Positions 1 through 6,981 of a stretch of 27,106 bases of DNA are shown here, one piece after another. The stretch's first letter is position 1. Each line of letters opens with the position of its first letter. The DNA comes from Bacteroidota bacterium (GTDB lineage Bacteria > Bacteroidota > Bacteroidia > Flavobacteriales > Flavobacteriaceae): positions 1 to 27,106 of the forward strand of contig JAACDD010000038.1 in NCBI GenBank assembly GCA_009937085.1, given 5' to 3'. A model generated the notes under the pieces. It was not told the origin of the DNA. It saw nothing but the letters and a program-made list of their open reading frames with translations, and did no database searches. Made by a program: the position numbers and the translations under genes.

Positions 1-686
1 CCCGCAATCAAGTCCGCAACAGCTAGGCTACGTCCTTCAAGCTCATCAATTGCACCCTGTACATCTGTTGAAATCATCCCTGAAGTAGCGTTGTCATAGG
101 GAACTTCAGTAGCTACTTGGTCATCACTTTTAATAAGCCAATTAGTCCCATCACTGACGTAAAAATTACCATTGTCTTCGTCAACATAAATATAGCCTTG
201 TTCACTAACAGTTGTCGGCAATCCTTGTCCGGTTATGTATCTTTTATCTAAAGAAGGAAGGTATAGAATCAATTGCTCGTCCAATAGCTTATATCCTTGT
301 TCATCGCCAGGCATATCAATTTCTATTTTTAAAAATTTTGGTGTTCCATCCCAGCAAATTTCCTCAAAAAGACCTACGGAAGATGTTCCAATACCAACTC
401 CAATAGTGGTTGAAAACATACCATAATTGTCAGTGGAAATTCCTGTTTGTTCTTCAACAAACAGCAACCCATCGATTTGATCAGAAACAGAAAACTGTAG
501 GTTAATATTTGAGTTCACCAAGGGCTGATTGCCGATATTATATCCTGGAGCACTCATTTGGTTTACGTTAGTGTCCAATACAACTGCTTGGTAGCTAATT
601 CCAGGGGTTTGTGCATAGCCAACCAATGTTAAAAGCAACAATGCTACAGTTAAATTTATATAGTGTAAAGCTTTCATTTGATTCAT
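1..686 (-). CDS. secreted protein with tail-fibre-like VQxAIDEL motif, 3' end outside the window
   Basis: The frame is open from an ATG at 686 to the window edge, about 228 codons, so the C-terminus is missing. A second in-frame ATG at 677 (MKALHYINLTV) is equally possible. The N-terminus is a signal peptide: two Lys/His-bearing residues, a Leu-rich core, then GYAQ. The mature part begins PGISYQAVVLD, an opening often seen in secreted flavobacterial proteins. Near the window edge is a segment with VQGAIDELEGR, matching the VQxAIDEL linker common in phage tail-fibre-like and Bacteroidota surface proteins. The gene starts 21 bases after the OmpA-type gene and is probably in its operon. I infer an exported surface or fibrous protein; its role is unknown. 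Confidence 0.75.
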   Translation of the reverse strand, partial: MNQMKALHYINLTVALLLLTLVGYAQTPGISYQAVVLDTNVNQMSAPGYNIGNQPLVNSNINLQFSVSDQIDGLLFVEEQTGISTDNYGMFSTTIGVGIGTSSVGLFEEICWDGTPKFLKIEIDMPGDEQGYKLLDEQLILYLPSLDKRYITGQGLPTTVSEQGYIYVDEDNGNFYVSDGTNWLIKSDDQVATEVPYDNATSGMISTDVQGAIDELEGRSLAVADLIA

Positions 687-707
687 TTTTAATAATTCTT
701 AGGATTT

Positions 708-1895
708 TTATTTCCTGATAAGCACTTCAACCCTTCGATTTAAGGATATTGACTCATCGCTAAAATCAGAAGTTCCACCCATGCCCTCACGGCGAATGGC
801 AGATTCATTAATTCCGCGTAGTCTTAAAAAGACTGCTACTGCTTCAGCGCGTTTCAACGACAGTGCTAAATTGTAATCTGGTTTACCTATTTTGTCATCT
901 GCATACCCGCTAATCAACAGTTGTGCTGACGGGTTTTGGGATAATTGATTGACGATTTCTTCAAGCTTAATATGCGCTGAATTTGTCAAAACATAACTGT
1001 CAATATCGAACAACAAAATACTTTTTTGCGCTGTTTTAATTGCTATATCCTCTTTCTTAGGCAACAACTCGACGTCTTGTTTTAGGGCTGCAATTTCATT
1101 TCTCATTGCAACAATCTCGTCCTCATACGCAGGTAACTTGGATACTACAAGTTCCAAACTGTCGAGGGTATTGATTTTCTCTATTTGTTTTTGCATTTTT
1201 TTAAGATGCTTTCTTCTTTCTCCTAATTTTAGTAAAACACCAAAACTCAATGATTTGCTGCTAATGGTAAACTCTTCGGTTTGAACATCTTCATTGGTTT
1301 CAGTAATATCAAAGCTCCTGTTAAGGTTGTATTTGAAATAGATATCTGTGAAATCATTGATTTTAATCCGAAAATTCGCTCCATAGTTGTAATGTAAGAT
1401 GTTATTGGAAAACGATTCGAAATCCATCAAGTCAATGTAGAGGTTAGTGTTTGTTGAAAATATGCGCTGTGCTCCATAGGCAGGTATTTTACAATTAATT
1501 CCTCCATGAACCCAAAATGATCTTTCATTCTTTTTTTTGTTGAAAGAGAAAAACTTCAGGTGAAGCTCACTTCCAAGTTTGAAATAGGATAAGTTGTAAT
1601 TATAGGCTAATTCCAAATTTTGATCTTTGGCATTGATTTGATACTCTTCGTAGCCAGCACCCAATCCCAATTGTAATCGGTTCTTAATTAAATTAAAACG
1701 ATGCCCCAACTCCAAAGACATTTCATACGATTTTGAAAAGTCAGTATCAATAGTTGAATTCGTGATGGTATTCCTGTACTCCTCGAAATCACTAGAGTTT
1801 AACCCTATTTCACCATACCATTGTCCAAATGATAACATGGGAACACATATAACAAAAAATGAAATAATTTTAAAAATTCGTGTAAAATGATTCAT
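708..1895 (-). CDS. OmpA-family outer-membrane protein
   Basis: The 395-residue protein starts with a signal peptide (MNHFTRIFKIISFFV...SFGQ). Residues about 26-225 are rich in alternating aromatic and polar strands, as expected for an outer-membrane beta barrel. Residues about 228-280 form a charged, heptad-like helical linker. Residues 292-395 are an OmpA C-terminal peptidoglycan-binding domain: LLFDIDSYVL at its start, then LISGYADD, NLALSLKRAEAV and a final LNRRVEVLI. The family anchors the outer membrane to peptidoglycan. It lies 19 bases after the T9SS-sorted protein and 21 before the next gene, so the three are probably one transcript. The domain call is firm; the barrel is inferred from composition. 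Confidence 0.85.
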   Translation of the reverse strand: MNHFTRIFKIISFFVICVPMLSFGQWYGEIGLNSSDFEEYRNTITNSTIDTDFSKSYEMSLELGHRFNLIKNRLQLGLGAGYEEYQINAKDQNLELAYNYNLSYFKLGSELHLKFFSFNKKKNERSFWVHGGINCKIPAYGAQRIFSTNTNLYIDLMDFESFSNNILHYNYGANFRIKINDFTDIYFKYNLNRSFDITETNEDVQTEEFTISSKSLSFGVLLKLGERRKHLKKMQKQIEKINTLDSLELVVSKLPAYEDEIVAMRNEIAALKQDVELLPKKEDIAIKTAQKSILLFDIDSYVLTNSAHIKLEEIVNQLSQNPSAQLLISGYADDKIGKPDYNLALSLKRAEAVAVFLRLRGINESAIRREGMGGTSDFSDESISLNRRVEVLIRK

Positions 1896-1914
1896 GCTTA
1901 ATCGAATTATATAA

Positions 1915-2445
1915 TTAATGTTTTAGTAATTTTTTAGAAAAATGTTGCGTTGCGGTTTCTACTCGCAGTACATATTGTGCCTTTGGAAGACCTTGTAATT
2001 CTAAAATGATGTTTTGGCTGCCTTTGTATTGTTTTTTGAACACACGCCTGCCCCCAGCATCAAACAAAAAAACTTTTATATTTGATTTTACGGGTTCAGA
2101 AAAGGAAACCGTCACTCTGTGATTAAATGGGTTTGGAAAAACATCGTAACCAACACTAATGGCTGGTTCTTGATTAGGTACTGAATTAGAAATAGGCTGT
2201 ATAAAACCTTGGCGAACACTGTGGCCTAGCAAACTTTTTGTCCCGATTGGACCCATCTGTCCAACCGAATGTTGAATTTTGAGTGCAGCGTTATTGTTAC
2301 GAACCGATAAAGTACCAACACTACCAACAACAGATCTCAACAATAATACTGAAGATGTATCAGATTGACCAACTGCAATGGTTGTCGTAAGAACAGCCAA
2401 TAAGAAGACTAGTGTAAATTTATATTTTGTGTTTTTCAAAACCAT
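1915..2445 (-). CDS. small T9SS type A sorting-domain protein
   Basis: The protein has 176 residues, with a signal peptide ending near TIAVGQ. Residues about 30-90 carry the pattern SVGQMGP...GHSVRQGFIQP, which is frequent in short Bacteroidota secreted proteins just before their sorting domain. Residues about 98-176 are a T9SS type A C-terminal domain: VFPNPFNHRVTVSF, then VFLFDAGGRRVFKKQY, LQGLPKAQYVLRVE and a Lys-rich end. Such domains direct export through the type IX system and are usually cleaved, with attachment to surface lipopolysaccharide. The protein is mostly signal plus sorting domain, so its role may be structural. It is the first gene of the left operon and has a good promoter upstream. 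Confidence 0.85.
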   Translation of the reverse strand: MVLKNTKYKFTLVFLLAVLTTTIAVGQSDTSSVLLLRSVVGSVGTLSVRNNNAALKIQHSVGQMGPIGTKSLLGHSVRQGFIQPISNSVPNQEPAISVGYDVFPNPFNHRVTVSFSEPVKSNIKVFLFDAGGRRVFKKQYKGSQNIILELQGLPKAQYVLRVETATQHFSKKLLKH

Positions 2446-2478
2446 TAGCTTGGGGCATAAAGTTTATGTAGATATATG

Positions 2479-2510
2479 CAAATGTATACGTTTTCAGTGG
2501 TTTATTCAAA
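2479..2510 (-). promoter_or_regulatory. Bacteroidota-type promoter for the 2445-to-1 operon
   Basis: Read on the minus strand, TTTG (2510-2507) is followed after 20 bases by TACATTTG (2486-2479). This fits the Bacteroidota consensus TTTG, about 19-21 bases, TAnnTTTG. Transcription would start a few bases downstream, giving a leader of roughly 25-30 bases before the ATG at 2445. It is the only exact match I found upstream of a gene in this window. Confidence 0.7.
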
Positions 2511-2754
2511 AATATATTAGTGTTTTTGGGGTTAAATATTAATTTTCAGGTTATTATTTAAACAAATTTTTGTGTTTTGAGTTGTAAAAGAATATCAAAT
2601 ACAGTCTGAAATTATGACTTATTGATCGAGCCTACACATTATTTTGTTTAGTGATAAGCCGTTGCTTCTGCTTGGAAATGGGAGCAGAAAGTGAGAAAGC
2701 TTTAAGAATTGAATAGCGTTTTTTTGAAAAACCTTTTATTGAAATAGTACAAAC

Positions 2755-2781
2755 AAAAAAACGCTCAAGCATGCTTGGCGT
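2755..2781 (-). terminator. terminator-like hairpin in repeat copy 1, minus strand
   Basis: On the minus strand the arms are ACGC-CAAGC and GCTTG-A-GCGT, with one bulged base, followed directly by a run of seven T (2761-2755, the first T also closing the stem). The shape is a typical intrinsic terminator. No minus-strand gene lies just upstream, so it may be a by-product of the repeat. Confidence 0.5.
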
Positions 2782-2841
2782 CCTATTAGGGAGGATTACT
2801 ACGTCATCCTCACAAAGCTCCGCTTTGAAAATAGCACAAAC

Positions 2842-2868
2842 AAAAAAACGCTCAAGCATGCTTGGCGT
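2842..2868 (-). terminator. terminator-like hairpin in repeat copy 2, minus strand
   Basis: This is the same hairpin and T run as in copy 1, shifted by 87 bases. Arms lie at 2868-2860 and 2857-2848, and the T run covers 2848-2842. It likewise lacks an obvious upstream minus-strand gene. Confidence 0.5.
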
Positions 2869-2995
2869 CCTATTAGGGAGGATTACTACGTTATCCTCAC
2901 AAAGCTCCGTAGTCTAAATAGAAAGTCAAAAATCATAGATTTTTAGTTTTATTTCTGCTTGAAAATCTAAATAAATTTGATTTTCCATCAGAAAC

Positions 2996-3023
2996 AAAAA
3001 AGTCTGCATATTGTGCAGACTTT
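2996..3023 (-). terminator. strong hairpin with T run on the minus strand
   Basis: AAAGTCTGCA (2999-3008) and TGCAGACTTT (3014-3023) form a perfect 10-bp stem around a 5-base loop. On the minus strand it runs into six T (3001-2996), as in an intrinsic terminator. On the plus strand the tail is only weakly T-rich. Just upstream on the minus strand, 3067-3026 reads PLKKSELLYAWVT then a stop, which could be the tail of a lost gene. Confidence 0.6.
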
Positions 3024-3248
3024 CTATTCTTAAGTGACCCAAGCATACAGTAGTTCGGACTTTTTAAGTGGAATAATTGACTTTAATAAAAACGGATTTT
3101 ATTTAATTAACCAAAAAAGTTTATCTAAATAAATCCCAAAAATTAGCTTAAATGTTCTTTTTTAAGATGCATATGTTTATCAAATTAAATGATATTAAAT
3201 AGTTTGTTATATTGAATTTGTAAAAGAAAAACCAATGTTTCCAAATAA

Positions 3249-3374
3249 AAATTAATAATCTATCCAAGAGATAATATAATAGTTGCGTTGACAAATTTAT
3301 CTAAAGGGGATAAAATTGATTTAGATGTTGACACAATTACTTTGGTTTCTGATGTAAAAGCGAAACATAAAAAA
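3249..3374 (+). pseudogene. uxaA: relic of the N-terminus of altronate dehydratase
   Basis: In the frame starting at 3249 the sequence reads KLIIYPRDNIIVALTNLSKG and goes on to TITLVSDVKAKHKK. This follows the start of altronate dehydratase (UxaA): DN, VAL, a GD/GT turn, TITL or TVTL, DV and HK in the right order and spacing. In intact enzymes HK is followed by a Phe-Ala-type stretch; here the frame leaves the family at the A run 3369-3375. There is no start codon in frame (a TAA stands at 3246) and about 450 residues are missing. The family dehydrates D-altronate in hexuronate breakdown. I infer that a uronate-use gene once began here and was cut by a rearrangement. The match is from memory of the family. 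Confidence 0.65.
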
Positions 3375-3405
3375 AGGAGAACCAATTCTTGTGAATCAAT
3401 TCTCC
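3369..3405 (-). terminator. terminator-like hairpin upstream of the sulfatase, minus strand
   Basis: GGAGAA (3376-3381) pairs with TTCTCC (3400-3405), and an inner ATTC/GAAT pair closes a TTGT loop. On the minus strand the hairpin is followed by seven T (3375-3369), the form of an intrinsic terminator. It stands 43 bases before the plus-strand sulfatase start, so in the plus-strand transcript it may instead be a leader hairpin. Confidence 0.5.
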
Positions 3406-3448
3406 GATTTAGTGACGTAAAAATCACAACTAACATCTAAACAACACC

Positions 3449-4990
3449 ATGAAAAAATTAGTTTTAATTTTTGTTTTAACAGTAATGCTTGCTTCTTGTA
3501 GCAAGCAGTCAAAAAACAATGCAGATGCATTGGAAAAACCTAATATTATCTTTATTTATCTCGATGATTTGGGTTATGGAGATGTGAGTGCGTATGGAGC
3601 AACTGAACTCAACACGCCTAACATGGATTTTTTGGCAAACAATGGGCGTAAGTTTACCAACGGATATGCCACTTCGGCTACATGTACACCCAGTAGATAT
3701 GCCCTGCTCACAGGTCAATATCCATGGCGTAACAGAAATGCCAAGATTTTACCTGGTACAGCACCACTTCTGATTGACACCGCTCAAGTGACCTTGCCAA
3801 AAATGCTTCGAAAACATGGATACGAAACAGCAGTGATTGGCAAATGGCATTTAGGTCTTGGCTTGGGAAATGTCAATTGGAATACCCATATTTCACCCGG
3901 ACCTAACGAAGTTGGCTTTGACTACAGCTTTATCATGGCAGCAACACAAGATAGGGTACCAACCGTTTACATTAAGGATGGTGACGTTTATAATTTAGAC
4001 GTAAACGATCCTATAGAAATTGATTACGGGAAAAACTTTCCCGGAGAACCAACGGGTGAGAACTCGCCCCATTTGCTAAAAATGAAAGGCGATCCGCAAC
4101 ACAACAGAACGATTGTAAATGGCGTACCGCGAATTGGCCACATGAAAGGTGGGCAAAGAGCTAGGTGGATAGACGAAAATATGGCGGATGATTTTCTTAA
4201 AGAGGTTCAAACCTATATCACAACAAAAAAAGACAAACCCTTCTTTTTGTATTATGGGTTTCAACAACCGCACGTACCAAGAACACCACACCCACGCTTT
4301 GAAGGGGCAACTGGAATGGGCCCAAGGGGCGACGTCATAGCCGAAGCAGATTGGTGTATCGGAGAATTGATCAAAACTCTAGAGCAAGAGGGCTTGCTGG
4401 AAAATACGCTTATATTCTTATCAAGCGATAATGGACCCGTTTTGGACGACGGCTATGTTGATGATGCCATCGAAAAGCTTGGCGACCACACGCCAACAGG
4501 CGAATTAAGAGGAGGAAAGTATAGTTTATATGAAGCTGGAACTCGTGTCCCTTTTGTTACGTATTGGAAAGGAACCATCGAACCCGGTACCTCTGATGCC
4601 ATTATTTCGCAAATGGATTGGCTATCGTCATTGGCCAGTATGATGGGAGAAGAAAAACCAAAACTAGACAGCGAAAACCACATGAGTTTACTGCTTGGTA
4701 AAACAAATGAGGGTAGAGACGATGTGGTGTTGGAAGCAACTTCCAGAACGGCTTACCGCCATGGCGATTGGGTATTGATTCCACCCTATCCCGGACCTAA
4801 AATGTTTTTAACAAAAGGTATTGAAACGGGTAATGGAGACGAATATCAGTTGTACAATCTGGCAGAGGATGTATCTCAAAAAAACAATCTTGCAGAAAAA
4901 ATGCCTGAAAAAAGAGATGATATGATGAAAGAATTTCTAGCTGTAGTAGGCGATGCCTATGAAAACACAAGCCGTTTGCGTTTTGATTAA
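3449..4990 (+). CDS. lipoprotein sulfatase of the formylglycine (S1) type
   Basis: The 513-residue protein removes sulfate esters. MKKLVLIFVLTVMLASC is a lipoprotein signal with Cys17 as the lipid-bearing residue. The active-site signature is C79-TPSR, where Cys79 is converted to formylglycine and Arg83 supports it. Metal ligands include D39/D40 in YLDDLGYGD and D327/N328 in SSDNGP. The GKWHLG motif gives K132 and H134. The C-terminal part (YQLYNLAEDVSQKNNLAE) is the usual end of the family. It is the only enzyme gene of the locus on the plus strand, and it converges on the esterase gene with overlapping stop codons. Its substrate is probably a galactan sulfate, inferred from neighbours; I cannot assign the subfamily. 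No maturase (anSME or FGE) is in the window. Confidence 0.92.
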   Translation: MKKLVLIFVLTVMLASCSKQSKNNADALEKPNIIFIYLDDLGYGDVSAYGATELNTPNMDFLANNGRKFTNGYATSATCTPSRYALLTGQYPWRNRNAKILPGTAPLLIDTAQVTLPKMLRKHGYETAVIGKWHLGLGLGNVNWNTHISPGPNEVGFDYSFIMAATQDRVPTVYIKDGDVYNLDVNDPIEIDYGKNFPGEPTGENSPHLLKMKGDPQHNRTIVNGVPRIGHMKGGQRARWIDENMADDFLKEVQTYITTKKDKPFFLYYGFQQPHVPRTPHPRFEGATGMGPRGDVIAEADWCIGELIKTLEQEGLLENTLIFLSSDNGPVLDDGYVDDAIEKLGDHTPTGELRGGKYSLYEAGTRVPFVTYWKGTIEPGTSDAIISQMDWLSSLASMMGEEKPKLDSENHMSLLLGKTNEGRDDVVLEATSRTAYRHGDWVLIPPYPGPKMFLTKGIETGNGDEYQLYNLAEDVSQKNNLAEKMPEKRDDMMKEFLAVVGDAYENTSRLRFD

Positions 4991-5901
4991 TGTTCCAGAA
5001 TACCACGTTGGATAAACCAATGCTGGACCGTATTTGGCCAAGATTTGACGGACCCTTTTTCGCGGTAAAGTCCAAATCCATGACCGCCATCTTCCCATAT
5101 ATGTAAGGCAGTAGGAATGTTTTTTTCCAGTAAAGCTTTGTAATACATAATGCTGTTTTCGGCAAGAACAGCTCTATCGTTAGTAGCGTGAATTAAAATG
5201 GCTGGTGGTGTATCGGTTTTTACTTGTAGCTCATTTGAGTAGGTCATTATGTCTTCATCTGTTGGACTTTCCCCCAAAAGACTTTGTCTCGATCCCATAT
5301 GCGTGAAGGCTTTTCGCATACTGATAACGGGATATACAAGAATAGAAAAATCAGGGCGCGTGCTGAACGAAGCCAGAGAATCTGTTTCGTCTTGGTTTCC
5401 ATAGTCGAACTGGGTAGAAAGTGTCGCTGCCAGGTGACCACCAGCTGAAAAGCCCATAACTCCAACTTTATTGGGGTTTATATTCCATTCACTTGCGCGA
5501 TGGCGAATGATGCGCATGGCTTGCTTCGCATCTGAAAGCGGAATTTCTTTTTTACACGATGCTAACTCCCAGTAGGGTGTTCGGTACATCAGTACAAAAG
5601 CACTAATACCCAACGTATTGAGCCATTGGGCAACCTCTGTTCCTTCCTTTTTAAAGGCTAGATTTTGATACCCACCACCGGGTAAAACCAAAACAGCTGC
5701 TGTGTTTTGTATGGATTTTTCTGTTGGGTAATACCATAATTGTGGACTGCTGATACGTTCTTTTATCGAAATGGTATTAGATACCTCTTGCGTGAGTAGG
5801 CTTGAAGCACAAGGCATGTCATCCGTATAAATAGCTATTTTTTGATGCTGAGCTGTTAATTTTAAGCACAAAAGCACTATAACAAAATACATATACTTCA
5901 T
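4987..5901 (-). CDS. secreted alpha/beta-hydrolase, probable carbohydrate esterase
   Basis: The protein has 304 residues with a short signal peptide (MKYMYFVIVLLCLKLTAQ). It shows the fold of the acetyl esterase/acetyl-xylan-esterase-like group. LPGGGY (73-78) is the oxyanion segment, GFSAGG holds the nucleophile Ser152, HATNDRAV gives Asp242, and EDGGHGFG gives His274. Family members remove acetyl or similar groups from sugars. The gene lies 67 bases after the T9SS-sorted binding protein, with a terminator hairpin between them. It therefore gets either read-through from the PUL operon or its own promoter, which I could not identify. It ends on the same TTAA as the converging sulfatase. The true ester substrate is unknown. 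Confidence 0.87.
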   Translation of the reverse strand: MKYMYFVIVLLCLKLTAQHQKIAIYTDDMPCASSLLTQEVSNTISIKERISSPQLWYYPTEKSIQNTAAVLVLPGGGYQNLAFKKEGTEVAQWLNTLGISAFVLMYRTPYWELASCKKEIPLSDAKQAMRIIRHRASEWNINPNKVGVMGFSAGGHLAATLSTQFDYGNQDETDSLASFSTRPDFSILVYPVISMRKAFTHMGSRQSLLGESPTDEDIMTYSNELQVKTDTPPAILIHATNDRAVLAENSIMYYKALLEKNIPTALHIWEDGGHGFGLYREKGSVKSWPNTVQHWFIQRGILEH

Positions 5902-5913
5902 ACCAATAAAAAT

Positions 5914-5938
5914 AAAAAAAAACCACCAGAAATGGTGG
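5914..5938 (-). terminator. intrinsic terminator after the T9SS-sorted binding protein
   Basis: CCACCA (5923-5928) and TGGTGG (5933-5938) form a 6-bp stem around a GAAA/TTTC loop. On the minus strand a run of nine T follows (5922-5914). It sits between the stop of the gene at 6895-5969 and the ATG of the esterase gene at 5901, so it ends or thins the main operon transcript. Confidence 0.8.
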
Positions 5939-5968
5939 CTTTTAAACGGTATTACGTTTGTAGTGGCG

Positions 5969-6895
5969 TTATTTCTTTAAAAACTTCTTTACGGAATAGC
6001 CTGGTATTTCCAAAAAGTAAAGACCTGTATTTAGGTTGCTTACGTTAATGGAATTTCCATTGAATTCTTGAGTATATACTTTTGCTCCTGATATTGAGTA
6101 TATTGAAATTTGACTTCCTGTCTCCAAGCCTGTTATTCCAAGCACATTTTGAACAGGGTTTTGAGATAAACTGAAATTAAGTTCAGCCGTTCTATCAAAA
6201 GACAATGTATTACCCTGAGTCATAATTACTTTATCTACCAAAATATTTCTGGTTCCATTAATGGCATCTTGGACGTGAATAAAACCAGAAATTCCAGATG
6301 AAGTTGCCTTTGTGAACACACCTGCTGGAATCCCATTTATGATAGCAATACCAGAATCTATTCCAGCTGTACTATTAAACATCTTTGATGATATAGTTGA
6401 GCTATCAGCATCAGCACCTAAAGTAAGTGTAACTTTTAGAACTAGATTATCTTGTTGAAAATCAGTAAGTCCTGCCGCACCACTATCGGGATTGCCATTA
6501 CCTCCGTCACTATGTCTTACATAAAGGTTTCCATCAGATAAAGTTGATAATTGTATGTTAGCAATATTACCAGCATTAGCACCATTATCATTAAATCCCA
6601 TTCTAGCAATTAATTTATTTGCTAGTAAATCAATGTTAAATCTGAAATGAACTTCAAAAGTAATTTCTGTTCCACTAACAGTAAAAGGAACGCCCCATCT
6701 AGCCCAAGAATAGCCACCTGCACATTCTATTCTAGAATTATCAGGACTTGCAATCCAATTAGCTCCACCCCAGTCAGCATTGTTAGCTAAATTACCTTGA
6801 ATATACCCTTCTGCAGCAGTGAAATTAACAACAGTCTGTGCATTTGCCGAAATGACCAGAAATAAGGATAAAATAGTTAAGTAAAAATTTCTCAT
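5969..6895 (-). CDS. T9SS-sorted protein with a putative galactan-binding module
   Basis: The protein has 308 residues with a signal peptide ending SANAQ. Residues 21-227 form a beta-rich module without catalytic motifs that I do not recognise by name. It is clearly related to the N-terminal module of the GH86 enzyme at 11146-8393. Shared marks are VNF.AAEG or STAEG near the start, an NW/SW pair, LTLG.DA..STI..K, and GI.A.VFT.A.SG. Residues 240-308 are a T9SS type A sorting domain (FSLSQNPVQNVLGI, IYSISGAKVY, LNTGLYFLEI). I infer a surface or secreted protein that binds the same polysaccharide as the GH86. It comes 86 bases after the SGNH gene and is followed by a terminator. Confidence 0.8.
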   Translation of the reverse strand: MRNFYLTILSLFLVISANAQTVVNFTAAEGYIQGNLANNADWGGANWIASPDNSRIECAGGYSWARWGVPFTVSGTEITFEVHFRFNIDLLANKLIARMGFNDNGANAGNIANIQLSTLSDGNLYVRHSDGGNGNPDSGAAGLTDFQQDNLVLKVTLTLGADADSSTISSKMFNSTAGIDSGIAIINGIPAGVFTKATSSGISGFIHVQDAINGTRNILVDKVIMTQGNTLSFDRTAELNFSLSQNPVQNVLGITGLETGSQISIYSISGAKVYTQEFNGNSINVSNLNTGLYFLEIPGYSVKKFLKK

Positions 6896-6956
6896 AATTA
6901 GTTGTGTTTAATGTTTATGCTAACCTACTTCTTTACTATCCTAAATATTTTCACAA

Positions 6957-6977
6957 ATGTTCAGAATTCTTGAACAT
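6957..6977. other. 7-bp inverted repeat between the SGNH and T9SS-sorted genes
   Basis: ATGTTCA (6957-6963) and TGAACAT (6971-6977) flank a 7-base centre that is itself nearly symmetric (GAATTCT). It lies 4 bases after the SGNH stop codon. There is no T run on either strand, so it is not a normal terminator. It could be an operator or an RNA-processing hairpin. Confidence 0.35.
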
Positions 6978-6981
6978 ATTG

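Larger units (their letters stand above)
2744..2909. repeat. two tandem 79-bp repeats, period 87 bp
   Basis: Positions 2744-2822 and 2831-2909 are identical except at two positions (T2748/C2835 and C2805/T2892), with an 8-base spacer. Each unit holds two inverted repeats. One is a near-palindrome around CAAGCATGCTTG flanked by ACGC and GCGT; the other is GAGGAT/ATCCTC around a 9-base loop containing the bases TACTACG. The unit resembles the short hairpin-forming repeats scattered between flavobacterial genes (REP-like elements), but I cannot name a family. A reading frame runs through both copies only because 87 is a multiple of three. I do not regard it as a gene. Confidence 0.85.

Noticed and set aside
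212..426. Two short plus-strand reading frames in the left 450 bases
   Set aside because: They lie opposite a continuous minus-strand frame with a signal peptide and a recognisable motif, so they are shadows.
2632..2859. 75-codon minus-strand reading frame
   Set aside because: It runs through the 79-bp repeats, its protein repeats only because the period is a multiple of three, and it has no ribosome-binding context or recognisable domain.
2446..3448. CRISPR array or tRNA/rRNA gene in the 1-kb gap
   Set aside because: Only two repeat copies with an 8-base spacer are present, which is not a CRISPR layout, and no cloverleaf or rRNA motif was seen.
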